Assembly (NCBI GenBank): GCA_023252065.1
Contig: JAHEXO010000144.1
Coordinates: 1 to 6,250, forward strand
Length of the DNA stretch: 6,250 bases
Direction of reading: 5' to 3'
Origin: Nocardioides sp.
Lineage (GTDB): Bacteria > Actinomycetota > Actinomycetes > Propionibacteriales > Nocardioidaceae
Shown: in pieces, positions 1 through 5,247 of the stretch
How positions within the stretch are numbered: the first letter of the stretch is position 1
Layout: each line of letters begins with the position of its first letter
Translations under genes and position numbers: made by a program
The notes under the pieces: model-generated
What the model was told of the DNA's origin: nothing
Database searches by the model: none
The model's input: only the letters and a program-made list of their open reading frames with translations

Positions 1-542
1 GCCGCCGGGGCCGGCTCGGCTGCCGAGGCCGGGGCGACGTGCTCGGCTGCCGAGGCCGCCGGCGCGGCCGCCGCAGGGGCAGCCGCGCCGCCGGTGTCAT
101 CCTCGGCCATCCGCTGCTCGAGGCAGGCGACGAACTGGCCGAGCAGCTTGTCCGAGACGTCCTGCATCACACCGCGGCCGAACTGCGCCGGCTTGCCTGT
201 GATCGCGAGGTCGGTGTGCACCATCACGTCGGTCGCACCGCTGTTCTCGGCCATGGTGAGCCGCACCGTGGCCCCCGCCGTCCCGTTGCCGCGCTTGTCC
301 TTGCCGCGGGCGTCGACGACGAAGGTGTGGGCGGTGTCGTCCTTCTCGGTGAAGGTGCCCTGGCCGTTGTAGACCAGGGCGATCGGCCCGAGCTTGACCT
401 TCACCGAGCCGTGGAACGTGTCCCCCTCGTGCTCGGTCACCGAGGCTCCCGGGAAGCACTCGGCGACCGACGAGATGTCCTGGAAGTGCGCCCAGGCCTC
501 CTCGACCCCGACGGGGACGGTGAAACGGTGTTCGAGGTCCAC
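1..542 (-). CDS. coxG: CoxG-like SRPBCC-fold protein, C-terminus cut by window edge
   Basis: CoxG family (carbon monoxide dehydrogenase subunit G, SRPBCC/START-like fold). In Oligotropha-type carboxidotrophs, CoxG helps attach the dehydrogenase to the membrane; in form II clusters its role is less clear. The visible 180 codons begin MDLEHRFTVPV, typical of the family's first strand, followed by EEAWAHFQDI and a CFPGA motif (residues 29-33). The conserved block ITGKPAQFGRGVM lies at residues 115-127, and a predicted long C-terminal helix (DVSDKLLGQFVACLEQR) ends the fold near residue 145. From about 150 the chain is Ala/Pro-rich with a repeated ASAAE, probably a flexible linker. No stop is reached, so any C-terminal membrane segment would lie beyond the left edge. 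The GTG start is chosen because it begins the family's N-terminus, sits 3 nt after the coxM stop and has GGAG 8 nt upstream. It is the last visible gene of the S-L-M-G operon. Confidence 0.85.
   Translation of the reverse strand, partial: MDLEHRFTVPVGVEEAWAHFQDISSVAECFPGASVTEHEGDTFHGSVKVKLGPIALVYNGQGTFTEKDDTAHTFVVDARGKDKRGNGTAGATVRLTMAENSGATDVMVHTDLAITGKPAQFGRGVMQDVSDKLLGQFVACLEQRMAEDDTGGAAAPAAAAPAASAAEHVAPASAAEPAPA
14..58. repeat. Two 18-bp direct repeats with 27-bp period inside the coxG tail
   Basis: GCTCGGCTGCCGAGGCCG occurs at 14-31 and again, identically, at 41-58. The 27-bp spacing keeps the reading frame, so on the minus strand each copy encodes an ASAAE segment of the Ala/Pro-rich tail. 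Each copy contains the tight palindrome CTCGGC-T-GCCGAG. This looks like a short in-frame duplication in a low-complexity linker rather than a regulatory or mobile sequence. Confidence 0.7.
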
Positions 543-545
543 GGC

Positions 546-1400
546 CTAGGCTCCAGCCGCCTCGAGCACTGCGCGCCGGGTCAGCACCGTCGCGAGGTGC
601 CTGCGGTAGTCGGCGTCACCGTTGAGGTAGCTCGGCGGGTTGGTGCCGTCGGCGGCCTGGTCGGCGGCCGCACGGACGCCGTCCTCGGTGGCAGCGACGC
701 CGGCCAGCGCCGCCTCCGTGGCGGAGGCGCGGAGCGGGGTCGAGCCCATGTTGGTCAGCCCGACCTTGGCCTCGCTGATCGTGCCGCCCTCGGCCTTCAC
801 GGTCGCCGCGACCGCGACGATCGGCCACTGGTGCTGGACCCGCACGAACTTCTCGTAGTGGGCTCCCCAGCCGGTGTGCTTGGGGATCCGCACCTCGGTC
901 AGGATCTCGTCCTCGCCCAGCGCGGTCTCGAAGAGGTCCACGAAGAAGTCCTGCGCGGACACGGTGCGGGTCCCGCCCGAGCCGGCGATCACGAACTGCG
1001 CGTCGAGAGCCAGCGCCGCCGGCCCCATGTCGCCGGCGGGGTCGGCGTGGGCGCACGAGCCGCCGAAGGTGCCCCGGTGACGGATCTGGTTGTCCGCCAC
1101 CTCGGCCGCGGCCTTCGACAGCAGCAGGGCGTGCTGCTTGACCAGGTCGTTGGTCACCACGTCGGAGTGCGTGGTCAGCGCGCCGATGACGATGGCGTCG
1201 CCGTCGTCGCGTACGCCGCGCAGGCTGTCGATCCGGCCGAGGTCGATCACGACGTCGGGTGCGTTCAGCCGCATCCGCAGCACCGGCAGGAGGCTCTGGC
1301 CGCCCGCCATGAGCTTGACGTCGTCGCCCGCTGCAGCGAGCGCGCTGAGCGCCTCCTCGACGCTGGTCGGCGCCACGTAGTCGAACTGGGCGGGGATCAT
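546..1400 (-). CDS. coxM: Molybdenum hydroxylase FAD-binding (medium) subunit, CoxM family
   Basis: FAD-binding medium subunit of a CO-dehydrogenase/xanthine-oxidase-family hydroxylase, 284 aa, a usual length. It takes electrons from the small subunit's iron-sulfur clusters and passes them to an external acceptor (quinone or another, unknown here). The N-terminal FAD-binding domain carries AGGQS (residues 32-36), matching the family's AGGHS, and TFGGS (111-115), matching TIGG. These loops bind the FAD diphosphate. They are followed by AHADPAGD (117-124), also typical. The C-terminal CO-dehydrogenase flavoprotein domain covers roughly 175-280 and ends in a predicted helix (RRHLATVLTRRAVLEAA). 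The ATG overlaps the coxL stop as ATGA and has AAGGAG 7 nt upstream, so this start is favoured although the frame stays open further upstream inside coxL. Nothing appears truncated. Acceptor and substrate cannot be inferred from this subunit. Confidence 0.94.
   Translation of the reverse strand: MIPAQFDYVAPTSVEEALSALAAAGDDVKLMAGGQSLLPVLRMRLNAPDVVIDLGRIDSLRGVRDDGDAIVIGALTTHSDVVTNDLVKQHALLLSKAAAEVADNQIRHRGTFGGSCAHADPAGDMGPAALALDAQFVIAGSGGTRTVSAQDFFVDLFETALGEDEILTEVRIPKHTGWGAHYEKFVRVQHQWPIVAVAATVKAEGGTISEAKVGLTNMGSTPLRASATEAALAGVAATEDGVRAAADQAADGTNPPSYLNGDADYRRHLATVLTRRAVLEAAGA
551..554 (-). promoter_or_regulatory. Shine-Dalgarno of coxG inside the end of coxM
   Basis: GGAG lies 8 nt before the coxG GTG and within the last codons of coxM, supporting the GTG at 542-540 as the start and coupling coxG translation to coxM. 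Confidence 0.55.
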
Positions 1401-3862
1401 GCGCCTGCTCCTTCCGTGCTGGACTGGCCGGGTTCGGAGTCGTCGAAGTGCGGCATCGCCGCGGGCTGGGTGGCGCCGCCGCCTGCCTGGGCGGTGTGGA
1501 TCGCCTTCCACACCCGCTCCGGGGTGCACGGCATGGTGATGTCGTCCACGCCGAACTGCCGGATCGCGTCGAGGACCGCGTTCACCACGGCCGGGGTCGA
1601 CGCGATGGTGCCGGCCTCGCCCACGCCCTTGGTGCCGAGCGTGTTGGTGGTCGACGGCGACGTCGTGTGGTCGATCTCGAAGGAGATCGTGTCGGCAGCC
1701 GTCGGCAGCAGGTAGTCGACGAAGGAGCCGCTGACCAGCGTCCCGGCGTCGTCGTACACCGCCTCCTCGAAGAGTGCCTGCGCGATGCCCTGCACGAGAC
1801 CGCCGTGCACCTGACCGGCGACGATCAGCGGGTTGATGATGTTGCCGATGTCGTCGACGCAGACGTACTTGCGCATCGTGGCGCGGCCGGTCTCGGTGTC
1901 GACCTCCATCGCGCACAGGTGGGTGCCGTGCGGGAAGGAGAAGTTGACCGGGTCGTAGGTGGCGTCGGCGTCGATGCCCGGCTCGTAGTCCTCCGGGTAG
2001 TTGTGCGACGCGAAGGTGGCCAGCGCGACATCGGTGATGCCAGTGCCCTGGTCGGTGCCCTTGACCGTGAACCGGCCGCCGGAGAACTCCAGGTCGTCGA
2101 CGTTGGCCTCGAGCAGGTGGGCCGCGATCGGCTTCGCCTTCTCGATCACCTTGTCGAGGGCCTTGACCAGCGCCTCACCACCCACGACCAGTGACCGCGA
2201 GCCGTAGGTGTCCAAGCCCTTGTGGCTGACCTGGGTGTCGCCGTGCAGGATCTCGACGTCCTCGAACGGTACGCCGAGGCGGTCGGCCACGATCTGGCTG
2301 AAGGCCGTCTCGTGGCCCTGGCCGTGGGCGCTCGCGCCGGTGATGACCTCGACCTTGCCGGTCGGGAGCATCCGGACGGTCGCGTGCTCCCAGCCGCCGG
2401 CGCCGTAGTTGAGCGAGCCGAGCACCCGGCTGGGCGCCAGGCCGCACATCTCGGTGAACGTCGAGATGCCGATGCCGAGCTGGACGGTGTCTCCCGCCTC
2501 GCGGCGGGCCTTCTGCTCGGCCCGGAGCGCGTCGTAGCCGAACATCTCCTTGGCCTTGGCGGTCGCGGCCTCGTAGTTGCCCGAGTCGTAGGTCATCCCG
2601 GCGACCGTGGTGAACGGGAACTCCTCGTGCTTGATCCAGTTCATCTCGCGGACCTCGAGCGGGTCCTTGCCGAGCTCGACGGCGAGCTCGTCCATCATCC
2701 GCTCGATGCCGAACGTCGCCTCCGGGCGGCCGGCGCCGCGGTAGGCGTCGACCCAGGCCTTGTTGGTCAGGACGGGCGTGCAGTTGAACTGGTAGGCGTC
2801 GAACTTGTAGATGGCGTTGAACATCCAGGCGCCCAGCACGGGCACCCCGCCACCCACGACGCCGATGTAGGCGCCGAGGTCGGCGAGCAGGTCGACCTTG
2901 AGGCCGGTGACCCGGCCCTCCTTGGTGGCGGCCAAGGTGAGCTTCTGCCACTGGTCACGGCCGTGATGGGCCGACACCAGGGACTCCGAGCGGGTCTCGG
3001 TGTACTTGCAGGGCTTGCCGACCCGGCGGGCCACGAACCAGGTGATCCACTCCTCGGGGGTCGACTGCAGCTTGCCGCCGAACCCGCCGCCCACGTCGGG
3101 CGCGATCACCCGGATCTTCGACTCCGGTACGCCGGTGGTGGCCGCGAGCAGGAACCGCAGGATGTGGGGGATCTGGGTCGCCGACCACATCGTGATCTGC
3201 TCGCCGGTCGGGTCGACCACGGTCGACCGAGGCTCCATGAACGCCGGGATCAGACGCTGCTGGCGGAACTCGCGCTCGATCACGATGCCGTTGGCCCGCG
3301 CCTCGGCGATCGCCTCCTCGATGTCGCCGCCGCTGCCCTGGCCCGCGGAGTCGAGCTGCCAGAAGGCGGTCTTGTTGGTGCCGAGCTCGGGGTGGGCGAG
3401 CACCTTGTCCTCGGCGGACTGGCGCAGGTCGAGCGCGGCCGGCAGCTCGTCGTACTCGACGTCGACGAGCTCGGCCGCGTCGCGAGCCTCGGCCGCGGTG
3501 CGGGCCACCACGACGGCGACGATCTCGCCCGCGAAGGCGACGCGTTCGGCCGGCATCGGCTGGTGGTTGGGGGTGACCTGCTCGGTGGTGATCGGCCAGG
3601 CATTGGCGTTGACGCCCTGCTCCTCGCCGAGGTCCTTGCCGGTGAAGACGGCCACGACGTTGGTGGCGGTCTTGGCCGCCGAGGTGTCGATGCTGACGAT
3701 GTTGGCGTGGGCGAAGGGGCTGCGCACCATCGCGAGGTGGAGCATGCCGGGCAACGTGATGTTGTCGGTCCAGCGGGTGCGGCCGGTGATCAGCCGCTGG
3801 TCCTCCTTGCGGCGCCGGTCCTTGCCGATCTCGGCAGCCGGGCGCTCGGCCGTGGCGGTCAC
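1397..3862 (-). CDS. coxL: Form II (BMS-type) molybdenum hydroxylase large subunit, CoxL-like
   Basis: Large catalytic subunit of the aerobic CO dehydrogenase/xanthine oxidase family, 821 aa (CoxL proteins are about 800). It should bind molybdenum-pterin cytosine dinucleotide. The N-terminal aldehyde-oxidase/xanthine-dehydrogenase a/b hammerhead domain covers roughly residues 20-145 and the molybdenum-binding domains about 160-790. Visible cofactor motifs are GGGFGGK (258-264), GQGHE (514-518) and GVGEAGT with the catalytic-base glutamate E749. The active-site loop reads AYRGAGR (373-379). Form I CO dehydrogenases have AYxCSFR there, so G376 replaces the copper-ligating cysteine, which defines form II. 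Substrate is therefore unknown: related AYRGAGR enzymes oxidise N-heterocycles such as nicotine or caffeine, and CO oxidation is doubtful. Residues from about 790 form a Gly/Ala/Ser/Gln-rich tail. The GTG start overlaps the coxS stop (GTGA) and has AAGGCAGG 6 nt upstream; open frame further upstream lies wholly inside coxS. Confidence 0.95.
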   Translation of the reverse strand: MTATAERPAAEIGKDRRRKEDQRLITGRTRWTDNITLPGMLHLAMVRSPFAHANIVSIDTSAAKTATNVVAVFTGKDLGEEQGVNANAWPITTEQVTPNHQPMPAERVAFAGEIVAVVVARTAAEARDAAELVDVEYDELPAALDLRQSAEDKVLAHPELGTNKTAFWQLDSAGQGSGGDIEEAIAEARANGIVIEREFRQQRLIPAFMEPRSTVVDPTGEQITMWSATQIPHILRFLLAATTGVPESKIRVIAPDVGGGFGGKLQSTPEEWITWFVARRVGKPCKYTETRSESLVSAHHGRDQWQKLTLAATKEGRVTGLKVDLLADLGAYIGVVGGGVPVLGAWMFNAIYKFDAYQFNCTPVLTNKAWVDAYRGAGRPEATFGIERMMDELAVELGKDPLEVREMNWIKHEEFPFTTVAGMTYDSGNYEAATAKAKEMFGYDALRAEQKARREAGDTVQLGIGISTFTEMCGLAPSRVLGSLNYGAGGWEHATVRMLPTGKVEVITGASAHGQGHETAFSQIVADRLGVPFEDVEILHGDTQVSHKGLDTYGSRSLVVGGEALVKALDKVIEKAKPIAAHLLEANVDDLEFSGGRFTVKGTDQGTGITDVALATFASHNYPEDYEPGIDADATYDPVNFSFPHGTHLCAMEVDTETGRATMRKYVCVDDIGNIINPLIVAGQVHGGLVQGIAQALFEEAVYDDAGTLVSGSFVDYLLPTAADTISFEIDHTTSPSTTNTLGTKGVGEAGTIASTPAVVNAVLDAIRQFGVDDITMPCTPERVWKAIHTAQAGGGATQPAAMPHFDDSEPGQSSTEGAGA
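1408..1413 (-). promoter_or_regulatory. Shine-Dalgarno of coxM inside the end of coxL
   Basis: AAGGAG on the minus strand stands 7 nt before the coxM ATG, within the last codons of coxL. It is the strongest ribosome-binding sequence in the operon and decides the coxM start together with the ATGA overlap. It allows coxM both to be reinitiated by coxL ribosomes and to be entered independently. Confidence 0.75.
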
Positions 3863-4347
3863 TGGGCACCTGCCTTCTCGGAGTCGGTGGCGTGCTCTGC
3901 TGCGTAGAGGACGCTCCTGACGATGTTGTGGTAGCCGGTGCAGCGGCACAGGTTGCCCTCGAGACCGACCCGGACCTCTTCCTCGCTGGGGTGCGGGTTG
4001 TCGTTGAGGAGGTCGACGGACTGCATGATCATCCCCGGCGTGCAGAAGCCACACTGGAGACCGTGGCACTCCCGGAAGGCCTCCTGCACGGGGTGCAGCT
4101 CACCGTCGTGGGCGAGGCCCTCGATGGTGGTCACCTCGTGACCGTCGGCCTGGACGGCCAGCACGTTGCACGACTTCACGCTGCGGCCGTCCAGATGGAC
4201 GGTGCAGGCTCCGCAGTTGCTGGTGTCGCAGCCGATCACGGTGCCGGTCTTCCCGAGCTTCTCCCGGAGGTACTGCACCAGCAGCATCCTGGGCTCGACG
4301 TCGTCGGAGACCTGGGCCCCGTCGACTGTGAGACTGATCTTGGTCAT
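3859..4347 (-). CDS. coxS: Molybdenum hydroxylase small subunit with two [2Fe-2S] clusters, CoxS family
   Basis: Iron-sulfur small subunit of the hydroxylase, 162 aa, normal length. It relays electrons from the molybdenum site to FAD. The N-terminal plant-type ferredoxin domain (residues about 3-78) shows C40, C45, C48 and C60 in the expected CxxxxCxxC...C spacing. The C-terminal helical [2Fe-2S]-binding domain (about 84-150) has CGFC (C99, C102) and CRC (C134, C136), with [13 protein letters not shown] a family hallmark. All eight cluster ligands are present. It is the first gene of the operon, and its TGA overlaps the coxL GTG by 4 bp. The order S-L-M matches form II clusters; form I clusters run M-S-L. 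The ATG has AAAGGCAGG ending 6 nt upstream. Close relatives occur in many hydroxylases (nicotinate, isoquinoline, caffeine), so this subunit alone does not define the substrate. Confidence 0.96.
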   Translation of the reverse strand: MTKISLTVDGAQVSDDVEPRMLLVQYLREKLGKTGTVIGCDTSNCGACTVHLDGRSVKSCNVLAVQADGHEVTTIEGLAHDGELHPVQEAFRECHGLQCGFCTPGMIMQSVDLLNDNPHPSEEEVRVGLEGNLCRCTGYHNIVRSVLYAAEHATDSEKAGAQ

Positions 4348-4353
4348 CGAACG

Positions 4354-4362
4354 CCTGCCTTT
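4354..4362 (-). promoter_or_regulatory. Ribosome-binding site of coxS
   Basis: AAAGGCAGG on the minus strand ends 6 nt before the coxS ATG. The same AAGGCAGG core, at the same 6-nt distance, precedes the coxL GTG (minus strand, 3876-3869), so the first two subunits share an almost identical initiation signal. Confidence 0.6.
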
Positions 4363-4363
4363 C

Positions 4364-4380
4364 GCGCACAGCGCACAGCG
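4364..4380. repeat. Tandem GCGCACA repeat in the coxS leader
   Basis: The 7-mer GCGCACA occurs twice head to tail (4364-4370 and 4371-4377), followed by a further GCG. It falls in the presumed 5' untranslated leader of coxS just upstream of the ribosome-binding site. It could be a small operator or may be chance in GC-rich DNA. Confidence 0.4.
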
Positions 4381-4384
4381 GATC

Positions 4385-4400
4385 TGTGATGCGGCTCACG
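4385..4400. promoter_or_regulatory. CRP/GlxR-like operator
   Basis: TGTGATGCGGCTCACG is a TGTGA-N6-TCAC palindrome, one base short of the CRP-family consensus TGTGA-N6-TCACA that is also used by actinobacterial CRP/GlxR proteins. It lies 38 bp upstream of the coxS ATG and overlaps the proposed coxS -10 element (4403-4398). If that promoter is right, binding there would more likely repress coxS than activate it. Relative to the rightward start at 4489 its centre is near -96, a distance at which activation is possible. The match is direct; the function is inferred. Confidence 0.45.
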
Positions 4401-4426
4401 CTAGGCGTCAGGCGGTTGGCGAAAGG
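4398..4426 (-). promoter_or_regulatory. Possible coxSLMG promoter
   Basis: Reading leftwards, TAGCGT (4403-4398) fits the actinobacterial -10 pattern TANNNT and would start transcription near 4391, giving a leader of about 44 nt. With a 17-bp spacer the -35 position is CCTTTC (4426-4421), a poor match to TTGACA, so activation by a regulator would be expected. The imperfect direct repeat GGTTGGC/GGTTGCC (4414-4420 and 4425-4431, 11 bp apart) flanks this -35 and could be an activator site. Tentative. Confidence 0.3.
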
Positions 4427-4476
4427 TTGCCCGGCCGAACGGCGGCACGTGCAGTCTCACCTGCGGTTTCTCGTCC

Positions 4477-4482
4477 TACGCT
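4477..4482 (+). promoter_or_regulatory. Probable -10 element giving a leaderless kinase mRNA
   Basis: TACGCT matches TANNNT and ends 6 nt before the GTG at 4489. A normal spacing from the -10 element puts transcription start on the G of that codon. No purine-rich Shine-Dalgarno sequence exists between 4460 and 4488, which fits leaderless translation, common in actinobacteria. The -35 position (GTCTCA, 4454-4459) is weak. Confidence 0.5.
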
Positions 4483-4488
4483 GGCGCC

Positions 4489-5247
4489 GTGGAGCGCCGT
4501 TCGGAGGGAACCGGCCGCACCGACGCCGTCGTACGACGGTCGCCGGACGGCCGCGCGTACGCCAAGTCGGGCACGAGCCGGGTCCGCGACGAGCTGGCCG
4601 ACGAGCGCGACCGTCTCGAGTGGCTGGCCGAGACCGGGCTGCCGGCGCCCCGGGTGCTGGACTGGGCCGACGACGGCGAGACCGCGACCCTGACGACCAC
4701 GGCACTGCCCGGCGTACCGCTGAGCGACCTGCCGGCGAGCTCCACCGAGGCCGCGGCCGCCTCGCTCGGGGCGTTCCTCGCCCGGCTCCACACCCTGGAG
4801 ACCCAGTCCTGCCCCTTCGAACGCTGGCTGGCGGTCACGGTGCCCCTGGCCCGCGTGCACACCGACGAGGGCCACGTCGACGAGGACGACTTCGACGCCG
4901 AGCGCTCGGGGCACAGTGCCGACGACCTCCGCGAGGACCTGATCGAGCAGCGCCCGCAGGCGGAGCGGCTCGAGACGGCCGACCTGGTGGTCTGCCACGG
5001 CGACGCGTGCCTGCCCAACTTCCTGGCCGACCCCGAGACCCTCGAGATCACCGGCATGGTCGACGTCGGACGGCTCGGCGTCGCCGACCGACACCTCGAC
5101 CTCGCCCTGGCGGTGCGATCGATCTCCTCCGCCGAGCTGAACCCGGCGTACGGACCTGCGGCGGCAGAGACGATGCTGGCCGCCTACGGCCGTGCCGCCG
5201 ACCCGTGGCGGCTGGACTTCTACCGGCTGCTCGACGAGTTCTTCTAG
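4489..5247 (+). CDS. APH(3')-II-like aminoglycoside O-phosphotransferase
   Basis: Cytoplasmic kinase, 252 aa, expected to phosphorylate the 3'-hydroxyl of kanamycin/neomycin-type aminoglycosides using ATP. It resembles APH(3')-IIa (264 aa) along its length, recalled from memory and not by search. The N-lobe has the ATP-anchoring K26 and helix-C E39 (LADERDRLEWL). RLHTL (99-103) and CPF (108-110) are shared. The catalytic loop is HGDACLPN with D172 and N177, then VDVGRLGVAD with metal-binding D192. The C-terminus FYRLLDEFF, whose acidic residues and terminal Phe carboxylate bind the drug in APH(3')-IIa, is identical there. GTG 4489 is the first possible start: the frame is closed by TAG at 4402 and holds no ATG, GTG or TTG between. 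The N-terminus is somewhat shorter than in APH(3')-IIa. No transposon ends or composition shift surround it, so it appears native. Its stop interlocks with that of the converging peptidase gene. A non-antibiotic small-molecule kinase role remains possible. Confidence 0.88.
   Translation: MERRSEGTGRTDAVVRRSPDGRAYAKSGTSRVRDELADERDRLEWLAETGLPAPRVLDWADDGETATLTTTALPGVPLSDLPASSTEAAAASLGAFLARLHTLETQSCPFERWLAVTVPLARVHTDEGHVDEDDFDAERSGHSADDLREDLIEQRPQAERLETADLVVCHGDACLPNFLADPETLEITGMVDVGRLGVADRHLDLALAVRSISSAELNPAYGPAAAETMLAAYGRAADPWRLDFYRLLDEFF

Larger units (their letters stand above)
4348..4488. other. Divergent intergenic region between coxS and the aminoglycoside kinase
   Basis: This 141-bp stretch is the only sizeable non-coding part of the window and must hold the start signals for both directions. 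From left to right it contains the coxS ribosome-binding site, a GCGCACA tandem repeat, the CRP-like palindrome, the proposed coxS -10 and -35, a GGTTG direct repeat, and the -10-like element of the rightward gene. No terminator-type hairpin, tRNA or small open frame was seen. Confidence 0.7.

Noticed and set aside
39..1715. Long open frame on the plus strand (558 codons) opposite coxG, coxM and the end of coxL
   Set aside because: It crosses three well-supported genes in antisense, has Arg/Gly/Val/Asp-rich composition and no recognisable motif. Stop-free antisense frames are expected in DNA this GC-rich.
1401..1916. Upstream extension of the coxM frame
   Set aside because: The extra sequence is out of frame within coxL, Arg-rich and unlike CoxM. 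The ATG at 1400 has AAGGAG and begins the family-typical [11 protein letters not shown].
2222..3907. Second long plus-strand open frame (561 codons) opposite coxL
   Set aside because: Same reasoning: it lies inside the coxL region, is rich in Gly/Arg/Leu/Val, has no domain and no plausible ribosome-binding site.
3863..4069. Upstream extension of the coxL frame by 69 codons
   Set aside because: The extension lies entirely in coxS and encodes Arg/Pro/Gln-rich sequence without family similarity, while the GTG at 3862 has a ribosome-binding site and the typical N-terminus follows it.
4489..5247. Cloning-vector or Tn5 origin of the aminoglycoside kinase
   Set aside because: Outside the active-site motifs the protein differs widely from APH(3')-IIa, the N-terminus is different, and no Tn5, bleomycin-resistance or IS50 sequence is adjacent.
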